Of a stretch of 45,832 nt of DNA, positions 26,312-33,240 are shown one piece after another. How positions within the stretch are numbered: the first letter of the stretch is position 1; every line of letters begins with the position of its first letter. Where the stretch lies: the NCBI GenBank assembly GCA_910585335.1, contig CAJUCU010000001.1, forward strand, positions 50,960 to 96,791, in the 5' to 3' direction. This DNA comes from an uncultured Bacilli bacterium. GTDB taxonomy: Bacteria; Bacillota_I; Bacilli_A; RF39; UBA660. The notes beneath the pieces are model-generated. The model searched no databases. It was not told where the DNA came from and saw only the letters and a program-made list of their open reading frames with translations. The translations under genes were made by a program, and so were the position numbers.

Positions 26312-26343
26312 ATTCAAAAAAGGCTAGAAGGTTCGCTTCTGCC
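26312..26343 (-). terminator. Terminator after the rubredoxin-fusion gene
   Basis: AGGCAGAAG / CTTCTAGCCT stem with one bulge, loop CGAAC, then TTTTTT on the minus strand. Confidence 0.8.
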
Positions 26344-26951
26344 TAATTCTCTTTTGTCTTTTTTTCAAATAGTTCTTTTCCAACTCCACATTTTGGACAT
26401 TTAAAATCATCTGGTAGCGTCTCTCCATAATAAATATATCCGCATATCGTACATATCCAGGCAGTACGCCCTTTTTCCGTTGTTACTTTAATTAAATCAT
26501 CTTTATGTTCTTGATAATAACCATAACTCATTGCCTCTTCGTCTTTAAAAACATCGGCTTCTATTAGCTTTCCTATAAACAATGTATGTGTATCATTATC
26601 GATAGCATCCACAATTTCGCAAAGCATATAGCCTAGTGAGTTTTTCATAACAGGTATTCCCATTATATCTTCTGTTTCACATTCTGCAAACTTATCTATT
26701 TCTCTCATAGACTTCATCCCAAACGTTTCGATGAGTTTTCCATCTTCTTCTTTTCCAATTACAGATAGAGCAAACTTTCTATTTTTCTTTAGTAAAGAGT
26801 TCGTATAGTTCGTTTTCATTACTGCGACAGAAATGAGTGGATAATCTCCTGCACTTATTTGTGATACAGCATCTACTATACAACCTCCATCCTTTGTAGT
26901 TAATACATACATTCCCTGTGTTATTTTTCTCGTTATTTTTTTATTTCTCAT
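26343..26951 (-). CDS. Flavin reductase-rubredoxin fusion (high-molecular-weight rubredoxin)
   Basis: A 202-residue two-domain electron carrier. Residues 1-150 are an FMN-binding split-barrel flavin reductase domain (GMYVLTTKDGG, SVAVMKTNYTNSLL). The C-terminal 40 residues are a rubredoxin with iron ligands Cys167-x2-Cys170 (CTICGY) and Cys185-x2-Cys188 (CPKCGV). Such fusions (Hrb) pass electrons from NAD(P)H to flavodiiron proteins for oxygen or nitric oxide removal in anaerobes. No flavodiiron gene is in this window. It is the last gene of the operon that begins at 28851. Confidence 0.9.
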   Translation of the reverse strand: MRNKKITRKITQGMYVLTTKDGGCIVDAVSQISAGDYPLISVAVMKTNYTNSLLKKNRKFALSVIGKEEDGKLIETFGMKSMREIDKFAECETEDIMGIPVMKNSLGYMLCEIVDAIDNDTHTLFIGKLIEADVFKDEEAMSYGYYQEHKDDLIKVTTEKGRTAWICTICGYIYYGETLPDDFKCPKCGVGKELFEKKTKEN

Positions 26952-27528
26952 TATTTTTTCCTTCCTTTATAAAAAGACTCCTTGCTTTCCATATATTTTT
27001 GCAATTGTTTATTCTTTGTACTTTCTTCTAAAAAAACACTAGGGAAAAGGCGCTTTGCTCTTTCCTCAAAAGTTTCTTCTCTATTATATTCTGGAGGGTA
27101 AAATCCTAAATTACCATTTAAAATGCCAACGGTTGGTTCTATATAGTTTGCAGTGAATCCATCACTATGCTCTATTAAAACTTGATGGTCATATAGTCTT
27201 TTCATTACAAAGTCATCTTCTATGATTACAAATTGTTCTATTTGTTGATGATGTTCTAAATAAAGACTAATTTCTTTTTCTCTTTGTTCCTTTTTGGGAC
27301 AGTCGATGTTAGGGTACAATCATAAATTTCTATTCCCATTTCTATTAAGGCATTTATACCATATTCCAGTTTTTCTCTATTTCTTTTCCAAGAAGAAGTG
27401 ATTACTACTTTAGCATTGGTTAAAGCAATTACCTTTTTTATTGCTTCTATAAATTCTTTATTTATCTTTGGTCCTCTATGGTGAATATTATTTATTACAC
27501 CGTCAAAGTCTAGAAAAATTACTTTCAT
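26951..27528 (-). pseudogene. HAD-like hydrolase gene split by a -1 frameshift
   Basis: Two ORFs together make one protein. The first (27528-27256) begins MKVIFLDFDGVINN, the HAD motif I with nucleophile Asp8, and has motif II ITSSWKR. The second (27319-26951) continues in the -1 frame with REKEISLYLEHHQQIEQFVI and the acidic motif IEDDF. The pattern fits the small HAD domain of Swiss-army-knife RNA-repair proteins. The frames join at CCCAAAAAGG (27298-27289, minus strand). This could be an indel in the A5 run, a sequencing error, or programmed slippage, since CCCAAAA fits the heptamer rule. Without frameshifting the product lacks its second acidic motif. Confidence 0.75.
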
Positions 27529-27539
27529 GAAGTTTCCTT

Positions 27540-28175
27540 CTAGCCTTTCTTAATAGGGTGTCTAATTACTGTTTTTAATTTATCCACACTTACTCTTCTT
27601 GGATCACTTAGGTAGATTTCATGATGGTATCTTTTTTCTGTAATATCCATCTCATATCCTTCCTCTTTCATAAGCTCATGCATTAATTCCAGTGTTTTAG
27701 GCTCCTCATCATAAGAACCAATATGCATGCATTGGACACAAAGACCTTCTTCATAAGTTAAAAATTCTACTTTAGAAAAATCTGTGTTTTTCTTTTTGGT
27801 TGCCTCTTCTTTGGCCCAAAGGAAATCCTTTTCAGTCACAAAATCTGGGAGACGAATTAGCGATATAAACTCTAAGCTTTCTTTCTTATTATAGTCTATT
27901 GTACCTTTCATTCCTTCTTGATACCAAAAACCTTCTAGTGGTGGAACAACATAATCAAAATATCCCTCTATTTTATAATCTCCTTTATAACTCATCTTTA
28001 TAGTAAAGGCAATTGCATACAAGAGACCAATTGATTTTTTATATTCTCCGTCTTCTTGATTAGGATTTCCTTTTCCTTTTACTGCAATATAATTCATTTT
28101 GGGTATTTTAACGATGCTCGGTTTATTTTTAGGCATATAAAATTCTTTATATTCTTTTTTATAGTCAAAAGCCAT
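27540..28175 (-). CDS. GyrI-like small-molecule-binding domain protein
   Basis: A 211-residue protein of the GyrI-like (SHV, BmrR-type effector) fold without a DNA-binding domain. Typical features are MNYIAVKGKGNPN near 27-39, GLLYAIAFTIKM, and the C-terminal YHHEIYLSDPRRV. Proteins of this kind bind or hydrolyse hydrophobic drugs and toxins. AGTAGGAG precedes ATG 28175. It is a middle gene of the 28851-26343 operon. Confidence 0.82.
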   Translation of the reverse strand: MAFDYKKEYKEFYMPKNKPSIVKIPKMNYIAVKGKGNPNQEDGEYKKSIGLLYAIAFTIKMSYKGDYKIEGYFDYVVPPLEGFWYQEGMKGTIDYNKKESLEFISLIRLPDFVTEKDFLWAKEEATKKKNTDFSKVEFLTYEEGLCVQCMHIGSYDEEPKTLELMHELMKEEGYEMDITEKRYHHEIYLSDPRRVSVDKLKTVIRHPIKKG

Positions 28176-28223
28176 ATTTATCTACTCCTACTTTATTATT
28201 TTTAACACCGCGTTTATCTTTCT

Positions 28224-28523
28224 TTACTTTTTATTTACCAAATCCTTATAGGTATCTATAATGATATTTTTTATTTGCTCTTTGTTATCCATATCCTCTA
28301 AAAAATACATTGGTTTGGCATTTTTATAAGGAATCGCTTCTTTTAAATTATACTTTTCATTGCTTGCTGTTTTCTTTATTAATAATCTCTCATCATAAAT
28401 TCCGCCGAATAAAATGTCATTATAATATAAAAGATATTCTCCCATCATCGCTCTATCTCTAATATTATCTATAAATGATAATTGTTCTATACAAAAATTT
28501 CTATACTCTTTTGATGTTGACAT
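28224..28523 (-). CDS. TfoX/Sxy N-terminal domain protein
   Basis: A 99-residue protein with the TfoX N-terminal pattern: an early helix FCIEQLSFI, then RAMMGEYLLYYNDILFGGIYDERLLIKK. In Bacillota these short versions have no known link to competence. TTAGGAGAAG precedes ATG 28523. It lies between an unknown gene and the GyrI-like gene in one operon. Confidence 0.82.
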   Translation of the reverse strand: MSTSKEYRNFCIEQLSFIDNIRDRAMMGEYLLYYNDILFGGIYDERLLIKKTASNEKYNLKEAIPYKNAKPMYFLEDMDNKEQIKNIIIDTYKDLVNKK

Positions 28524-28539
28524 TTTCTTCTCCTAAAAA

Positions 28540-28851
28540 TTATATTCTAAATTTTCCAATTGGAATTTCTTTTCCTTGTTCTGCATTCATACGGATTACT
28601 CTTTCGGCAAAGCATTCTTTTATCACTTCTCTCGTATTGACCTTGTTTATGTCTTCACTATGATTCTCTACTAGTTTCCCATAATAGTCTAGGGCATCCT
28701 TTTCTCCATAAGTAAACCAATTTTCCTCTTCTTCCTTTTGACTATTTAAGTCTACTATCTTTCCACAGCATAAAGCTTCCATTAGATCCGTTTTGCCTTG
28801 TATAAAACCTGATTTATAAGCGATAAATTCATTTGTTATTATTTCTTTCAT
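28540..28851 (-). CDS. Protein of unknown function, first gene of its operon
   Basis: A 103-residue soluble protein that I do not recognise. It begins MKEIITNEFIAYKSGFIQGK, has an acidic EEEEN stretch in the middle, two Cys (ALCCGK) and a basic C-terminus. A TGCTATAAT promoter and AAAGGAAA site directly upstream support the start. The TfoX-like gene begins 16 bases after its stop. Confidence 0.7.
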   Translation of the reverse strand: MKEIITNEFIAYKSGFIQGKTDLMEALCCGKIVDLNSQKEEEENWFTYGEKDALDYYGKLVENHSEDINKVNTREVIKECFAERVIRMNAEQGKEIPIGKFRI

Positions 28852-28883
28852 TCTTGAATTTCCTTTCTAACCTGTTCTTTTTA

Positions 28884-28892
28884 ATTATAGCA
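28884..28892 (-). promoter_or_regulatory. Extended -10 promoter of the 28851-26343 operon
   Basis: TGCTATAAT on the minus strand, right behind the T run of the ABC-F terminator. Confidence 0.65.
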
Positions 28893-28918
28893 CAAAAAAA
28901 TGGATTAAAGAAATCCAT
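28893..28918 (-). terminator. Terminator after the ABC-F gene
   Basis: Perfect stem ATGGATT / AATCCAT with loop TCTTT, then seven T on the minus strand. Confidence 0.9.
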
Positions 28919-30420
28919 TATTTTTGTTTTATTAATCCCTCTTCTGTTAAAACATACAAACAATCCATCACTTCGTTCATATATTTTCTATCATGCGATA
29001 TACTGATGATAGTTCCATGATACTCTTTCAATACTTTTCGAATCATAGGATTTGATAAAGGGCTTACATTTCTAGTAGGCTCATCTAATAATAAGACATC
29101 ACACTTATCTAGGACTAGTTTTATTAGAAAAAGCTTTGCTTTTGTCCCATTACTTAAATCTTTTATTTTCCCATGCATCTCATCTCTTGTAAAATTCATG
29201 TTTCCAAGATACATTCTCGCTTTTGTAAGACTCTCTTTCGTAGTAGAGGGGGCCACAAAATCTAAGACCATTTCATATTGATTTAACACCTCGTCATAGT
29301 TTTGGGGCATATAACCTAGCTTTATATCATCTCTATTCTTTAACTCTTCATAGATATACTTTATTAATGTAGATTTGCCTACACCATTTTTACCTATTAT
29401 GCATAGATGGACATTACCAATAACATCTAATAAAATATTCTTAGAAAGTATTCTATCTGCTACTTTAAGTTCCTTCATATTGATGCTAACAATATGTTTA
29501 GTCTTAGGCACTTTTACTTCTTCAAAAAAGAAAGAAATATGTTCTTCTACATCTGGTATTTCTGTTAATTCTAAGTTGTTTAATCGTCTTTCTTGTGACT
29601 TTAAAGAACGCATTTTTACCTTTAACATCTTCGCTCCATGGGGATCTTTTCTAGAAATTGTGTTCTGTTGATATTCCACCTTTTGCATCACTTTTTGCAA
29701 CTTTTGTTGCTTATTAAAAAAATCTCGTTGTTCTCCTTTTGCTATTTGTGTCTCTTTTTCGATCTTTTGAAGACGCTGATTGACATAGCTTTCGTAATCT
29801 ATTCGTAGTAGAGTATCTCTACATTCTGTCTTTTTCTTTATTTGTTCTATATGCAGAATCATATTAGCTGTATTTTCCAACAACGTTTCATCGTGAGAAA
29901 TATAAATAATTGGTTTCTTGATATGGTTAATAAAATATTCTAACCACTCTAGCGTCTCAATATCCAAATCATTCGTTGGCTCATCTAAAAATAGAATATC
30001 ATAGTCATTTATTAATAATTTTAATAAGCGAATCTTTACTTTTTCTCCTCCTGATAACATCTCCATATTCTGTTTTAAAATTTGATCACTTAAATGTAAT
30101 TGATCTAAATTTTGATATAGACTGTTTATTTTTTCATAATAATCATTTTCATCTTGAAATAAGAAGTCATATACTTTTTTATATAAATCTCTTTCATTGA
30201 TTGATTGCTCTAAATAACCAATTCTATGTCCATTGGTGGCTACACTACCATCTACTTCTGCATATTCACATATTCCTAGTATCGCCTTTAATAATGTCGA
30301 TTTGCCATTCCCTTCTTCTCCAATAACTGCCATTTTATCTTTCACATTTAATGATAATGATAAATTCTTTATTAAATATTTATTTCCTACTTTTATACTG
30401 AAATCTTTTATTTCTAACAT
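28918..30420 (-). CDS. ABC-F protein, ribosome-protection type
   Basis: A 500-residue protein with two ABC domains and no membrane segment. Domain 1 has Walker A GEEGNGKST (34-42) and signature LSGGEKVKI, and Walker B ends LFLDEPTNDLD. A charged linker of about 100 residues (roughly 195-300) is the ribosome-probing arm. Domain 2 has Walker A GKNGVGKST and an altered signature LSNGTKAKL, with LLLDEPTRNVSPLS after it. The linker length and the unusual second domain fit ABC-F proteins that protect ribosomes from macrolide, lincosamide or pleuromutilin drugs. A leader peptide and pairing segments upstream suggest drug-induced translation. The drug class is not known. Confidence 0.88.
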   Translation of the reverse strand: MLEIKDFSIKVGNKYLIKNLSLSLNVKDKMAVIGEEGNGKSTLLKAILGICEYAEVDGSVATNGHRIGYLEQSINERDLYKKVYDFLFQDENDYYEKINSLYQNLDQLHLSDQILKQNMEMLSGGEKVKIRLLKLLINDYDILFLDEPTNDLDIETLEWLEYFINHIKKPIIYISHDETLLENTANMILHIEQIKKKTECRDTLLRIDYESYVNQRLQKIEKETQIAKGEQRDFFNKQQKLQKVMQKVEYQQNTISRKDPHGAKMLKVKMRSLKSQERRLNNLELTEIPDVEEHISFFFEEVKVPKTKHIVSINMKELKVADRILSKNILLDVIGNVHLCIIGKNGVGKSTLIKYIYEELKNRDDIKLGYMPQNYDEVLNQYEMVLDFVAPSTTKESLTKARMYLGNMNFTRDEMHGKIKDLSNGTKAKLFLIKLVLDKCDVLLLDEPTRNVSPLSNPMIRKVLKEYHGTIISISHDRKYMNEVMDCLYVLTEEGLIKQK

Positions 30421-30495
30421 ATTATGCCTCCTATTCTGGCATAATCAAAGTTTATGCCGTACTTATTTGCATAATCTTCTCATGTTCCCACCTCC
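30421..30495 (-). promoter_or_regulatory. Probable translation attenuator of the ABC-F gene
   Basis: On the minus strand four segments can pair in two ways: A TTATGC (30474-30469, inside the leader ORF), B GGCATAA (30458-30452), C TTATGCC (30444-30438) and D GGCATAAT (30428-30421). C-D pairing puts AGGAGG (30432-30427), the ABC-F ribosome site, in the hairpin. B-C pairing frees it. A ribosome stalled on the leader ORF would cover A and free B, which is the erm/msr type of control. Confidence 0.75.
30463..30483 (-). CDS. Six-residue leader peptide MRRLCK
   Basis: ATG at 30483-30481 with GGAGGTGG a few bases upstream, then Arg-Arg-Leu-Cys-Lys and TAA. The Arg-rich opening resembles macrolide-stalling leader peptides of the MRL type. 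It is the sensor part of the attenuator that follows. Expression is not shown. Confidence 0.65.
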   Translation of the reverse strand: MRRLCK

Positions 30496-30507
30496 ACTTT
30501 CTAATTT

Positions 30508-30951
30508 TTAATTTCCTTTCCATTCATGATACAAAATATCTTTTAAAACAAGCATGCTATCCAATTTATTATAATGATACACTCTTGTCAGATCATCTAA
30601 CATTTCTCTAATTTTCTGTGCATAAATCTCAATATCTACCACTTGTTGGTAGTTTGCTAATACAGGATATTTTTTACTCCATGTACGAGTCCAATCCATT
30701 TTAAGTTCTTTCTCATCTGTATTTTTTATTACTTCTTCTATTTCTTTTATGTCCACATCAAATTCTATTAATTCATCTAAAGATAAACTATATATCTTTG
30801 CTAACTTCTTAGCCTGATAAATATCTGGTATGGCCTCCTCTGTTTCTCACTTTGATATCGTTTGTCGGCTAACCCCTAACTTTTACGCGATTACCTCTTG
30901 TGATAACCCAGTCTTTTTTCTTGCCTGATATAGATGGCTTCCTAATCTCAT
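30508..30951 (-). pseudogene. XRE-type regulator with two nonsense codons
   Basis: An uninterrupted frame of 147 codons apart from two stops. It begins MRLGSHLYQARKKTGLSQEV, then TAA at codon 23 (30885-30883), KLGVSRQTISK, TGA at codon 35 (30849-30847), then ETEEAIPD. The helix-turn-helix expects Glu or Ala at the first stop and Trp (SKWET) at the second. The start has GGGAGGTGAAGG in front. The remaining C-terminal 82 codons (from ATG 30756) are still open and could be made as a fragment. It lies just upstream of the ABC-F attenuator, which may be transcribed with it. Confidence 0.85.
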
Positions 30952-31015
30952 TTCCTTCACCTCCCATTCAGTGTAGCATAGGGTATCATTATTTTCTATC
31001 AACTAAACGTGGTAA

Positions 31016-31510
31016 TTATGCTCCATTTATTAACATTACATCTTTTACTTTTTGAAGCAATTTTTCTATATTTTCATCTAATACCTTGACTTCTTTTCTT
31101 CCCTTTATTCGTTTTGTTACCATCTTAACGATCATCTTATCTAATCCTTTTTGCTCCTCGATATTCATTTGACCACCAAAAGTAGTATAAATGATGGCAT
31201 TTTCTAATAAAACAGAAGAAAAGTTTTCTTGATAGTACTTTTTCATACATTCCGGAAAACCACAACAAATAAAATATGCTACTTTCTTTTTCGCTAAATC
31301 CTTTTCATGCTGTTTTAGAAACTTTTTTATTTTTTTATCTATCATTCCCATTCGAATCGGACTTCCGATAATAACAATATCATATTCCTCTACATTAATA
31401 GTACCCTCATATATATTGATTAGTTTAGATTCCGGAATCTCTGACTTTATCTTTTGGGCACACTTTTCTGTAGTTCCTGTTTTACTAGCATAAAGAATTA
31501 ATGTCTTCAA
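31016..31510 (-). CDS. Flavodoxin-domain protein
   Basis: A 164-residue FMN-binding flavodoxin fold: LILYASKTGTTEKCAQKI (4-21) is the phosphate-binding loop, IVIIGSPIRMG the next flavin loop. The CCGFPE segment and a basic tail are like HemG/menaquinone-type flavodoxins. The start is TTG at 31510, overlapping the ferredoxin stop (TTGA), with GAGGAG about 10 bases upstream. It is coupled to the ferredoxin gene, so the two probably exchange electrons. Confidence 0.85.
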   Translation of the reverse strand: MKTLILYASKTGTTEKCAQKIKSEIPESKLINIYEGTINVEEYDIVIIGSPIRMGMIDKKIKKFLKQHEKDLAKKKVAYFICCGFPECMKKYYQENFSSVLLENAIIYTTFGGQMNIEEQKGLDKMIVKMVTKRIKGRKEVKVLDENIEKLLQKVKDVMLINGA

Positions 31511-31710
31511 ACCAAAGTCTCCTCTTCTAGGACAAGCGCCTGCATAGGACAAAAAGAGGCACATTTGCCACAACTGATACATACTTCATAATCAATAAGT
31601 GGAGCCTCATTTTCTTTTTGAGACAGTGCACCAACAGGACAAATTTTTACAGCAGGACATTTATGGTTTTGCGGACATCTTTCTTTTCTCACTTTTAGAA
31701 CTCTTTTCAT
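31507..31710 (-). CDS. Small 4Fe-4S ferredoxin
   Basis: A 67-residue ferredoxin from ATG 31710 (MKRVLKVRKERC), with GAGGTGAT in front. The second cluster motif is normal, CISCGKCASFCP. The first is unusual: CPQNHKCPAVKICPVGAL, with five residues between Cys where CxxCxxC is usual. Either one cluster has an altered environment or only one is bound. It is placed before the flavodoxin gene and overlaps it. Confidence 0.85.
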   Translation of the reverse strand: MKRVLKVRKERCPQNHKCPAVKICPVGALSQKENEAPLIDYEVCISCGKCASFCPMQALVLEEETLV

Positions 31711-31733
31711 TTTTATCACCTCAATGTTATATA

Positions 31734-31979
31734 TTAATCAATTATATGTGCTGTGATGATCGTATAACTATAAGAATTAATGGTTATTCTTATATTATCT
31801 ATTTCACAGTACCAATTCTTGCCTTTTTTATAAATAAAACATCTCTCATCTAAAACTTTATTTTTGCAGTAGCATACGACATCATTCATATCTAATCCAA
31901 GATTTTTAGAAAGTCGTTCTAAGCCCATTGGGGTAGTATGCACTTTGTCTATATTGGATTGCAATACTTCTTTATCCAT
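31734..31979 (-). CDS. DUF3781 protein
   Basis: An 81-residue protein of the DUF3781 family, recognised by NIDKVHTTPMGLERLSKNL at 9-27, DVVCYCKNK, and the closing INSYSYTIITAH. Function unknown. It overlaps the preceding deoxyribosyltransferase-like gene by 8 bases and precedes the ferredoxin gene. Confidence 0.85.
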   Translation of the reverse strand: MDKEVLQSNIDKVHTTPMGLERLSKNLGLDMNDVVCYCKNKVLDERCFIYKKGKNWYCEIDNIRITINSYSYTIITAHIID

Positions 31980-32367
31980 TATTTTTATCTTCCATTATTC
32001 TTTTTAAATTTTCATCCCTTGTTCCTGTTAGTTGAATAACACTCGGTAGTTCATAGAATGCAACTGTATTTTTTATATCAAATCCTTCTTTATCTCCACA
32101 TAAAAAGATTTTTTTCTTTAATGCTAGAGCCATTCCAAGTTCAATATGCGTTCCTCTTCCAGCAGGCTGTAAAATAATTACCACATCAGAATCTATAATC
32201 GCTTGCGACTCTAGTTGAGCATATTTCACGATATCATCTAGTGATATATCATCACTTTTCTTTCCTACCCAGTTGTACGTATGCTCCCAACCGTTTTTCT
32301 TTAGTACTTCAGCATAATAACTCACTTGTTCACTATTCTTTAGTCCAGAACCTATATAGAATTTCAT
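31972..32367 (-). CDS. Nucleoside 2-deoxyribosyltransferase-fold protein
   Basis: A 131-residue Rossmann-like protein (MKFYIGSGLKNSEQVSYYA) with the family pattern AIIDSDVVIILQPAGRGTHIELGMALAL. The Asp in DSDVV and the Glu of HIELG match nucleotide-processing members. The short form is of uncertain activity and might hydrolyse nucleotides or process ADP-ribose-like ligands. ATG 32367 is chosen with GGAGAG 8 bases upstream. First gene of the operon through the flavodoxin gene. Confidence 0.8.
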   Translation of the reverse strand: MKFYIGSGLKNSEQVSYYAEVLKKNGWEHTYNWVGKKSDDISLDDIVKYAQLESQAIIDSDVVIILQPAGRGTHIELGMALALKKKIFLCGDKEGFDIKNTVAFYELPSVIQLTGTRDENLKRIMEDKNNG

Positions 32368-32412
32368 ATCTAACACTCTCCTGTTTTTAATTGATTTTCT
32401 TTTCCTATATTT

Positions 32413-32421
32413 ATTATAGCA
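32413..32421 (-). promoter_or_regulatory. Extended -10 promoter of the 32367-31016 operon
   Basis: TGCTATAAT on the minus strand. Confidence 0.6.
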
Positions 32422-32423
32422 TA

Positions 32424-32462
32424 TAAAAAAAGAAAACCTATCTTTTTTAGATAAGCTTTTAC
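32424..32462 (-). terminator. Terminator after the PF06541-type membrane gene
   Basis: AGCTTATCT / AGATAGGTT arms around an A-rich loop, followed by a T run on the minus strand. Confidence 0.6.
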
Positions 32463-32495
32463 TACCTTCAATTATTTTTCTCGTTTTGACAACTA

Positions 32496-33134
32496 CTATT
32501 TAAAAGTAACATAACGCACGCCAATACTTTTATAAATTTTGGAAGCCCTTGGGAGTCTAAAGATTCTAGCAATCAGCAAATTATAAAACTCGTCAATTAG
32601 AATAATAGAACATAAAGTAAAACTAACCGTCAAGAAAACTTTTCTGTTTACTTTTTTAGCAAGATAGAAAATGAGAGGTACAACACCATAAATGAAAAGT
32701 AAACTAAATGTTCCAAATACAAGCACACTACGTAAGCATACAAAACCGTGAATACTTCCAAAACTTAAGATTTCACTATTATAATCCCAACATCTCATAC
32801 CATTTCCAACAATATACATTCCAAGCCCTGAAATATATTCTAAGATGCCACAGGCAAGAGCACTAATCAAAAATACTTTAAAAGCATTTTTTCTTTTTTT
32901 ATAAGTTAGAAAGTATATCATGATAGAACCCGTTGCATAAATATTAATCCACGGAAGAAAGTTTCCACCTCGCCAATAAAAGCCTTGCATTCCTCCATTA
33001 AAATAATAGAAAATAAATTCATATAAGAATCCAAACATCCCTGTAACTACAATAATGAGACAAAATATTCCCAACATCATCGTCTTATCAAATGAATGAT
33101 CTTTTTCTAAATAGTTTTTATACTTCTCTTTCAT
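32496..33134 (-). CDS. Putative ABC-transporter type IV-family membrane protein
   Basis: A 212-residue membrane protein with about six segments. GFLYEFIFYY near 35-44, WRGGNFLPWINIYATGSIMI, LEYISGLGMYIVGN and RCWDYNSEILSFGSIHGFVCL match the PF06541-type family, whose function is not established. It has its own TGCTATAAT promoter and a terminator after it, so it is a single-gene unit. Confidence 0.82.
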   Translation of the reverse strand: MKEKYKNYLEKDHSFDKTMMLGIFCLIIVVTGMFGFLYEFIFYYFNGGMQGFYWRGGNFLPWINIYATGSIMIYFLTYKKRKNAFKVFLISALACGILEYISGLGMYIVGNGMRCWDYNSEILSFGSIHGFVCLRSVLVFGTFSLLFIYGVVPLIFYLAKKVNRKVFLTVSFTLCSIILIDEFYNLLIARIFRLPRASKIYKSIGVRYVTFK

Positions 33135-33157
33135 ACTGCTATACTCCTATACTTTAT

Positions 33158-33166
33158 ATTATAGCA
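33158..33166 (-). promoter_or_regulatory. Extended -10 promoter of the PF06541-type gene
   Basis: TGCTATAAT on the minus strand. Confidence 0.6.
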
Positions 33167-33171
33167 CATAA

Positions 33172-33202
33172 GAAAAAAAGTAACTATTTTTATTTTGTTA
33201 CT
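33172..33202 (-). terminator. Terminator after the YjbR-EVE gene
   Basis: AGTAAC / GTTACT stem followed by TTTTTTT on the minus strand. Confidence 0.7.
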
Positions 33203-33240
33203 TACTGTAAAATATCCATTATTTTTCTAAATATTGTTGC

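Noticed and set aside
30847..30849. TGA read as Trp (Mollicutes code)
   Set aside because: The same HTH position in the intact XRE gene (40422) is TGG, and other genes end at TGA, such as the ferredoxin and the GIY-YIG gene.
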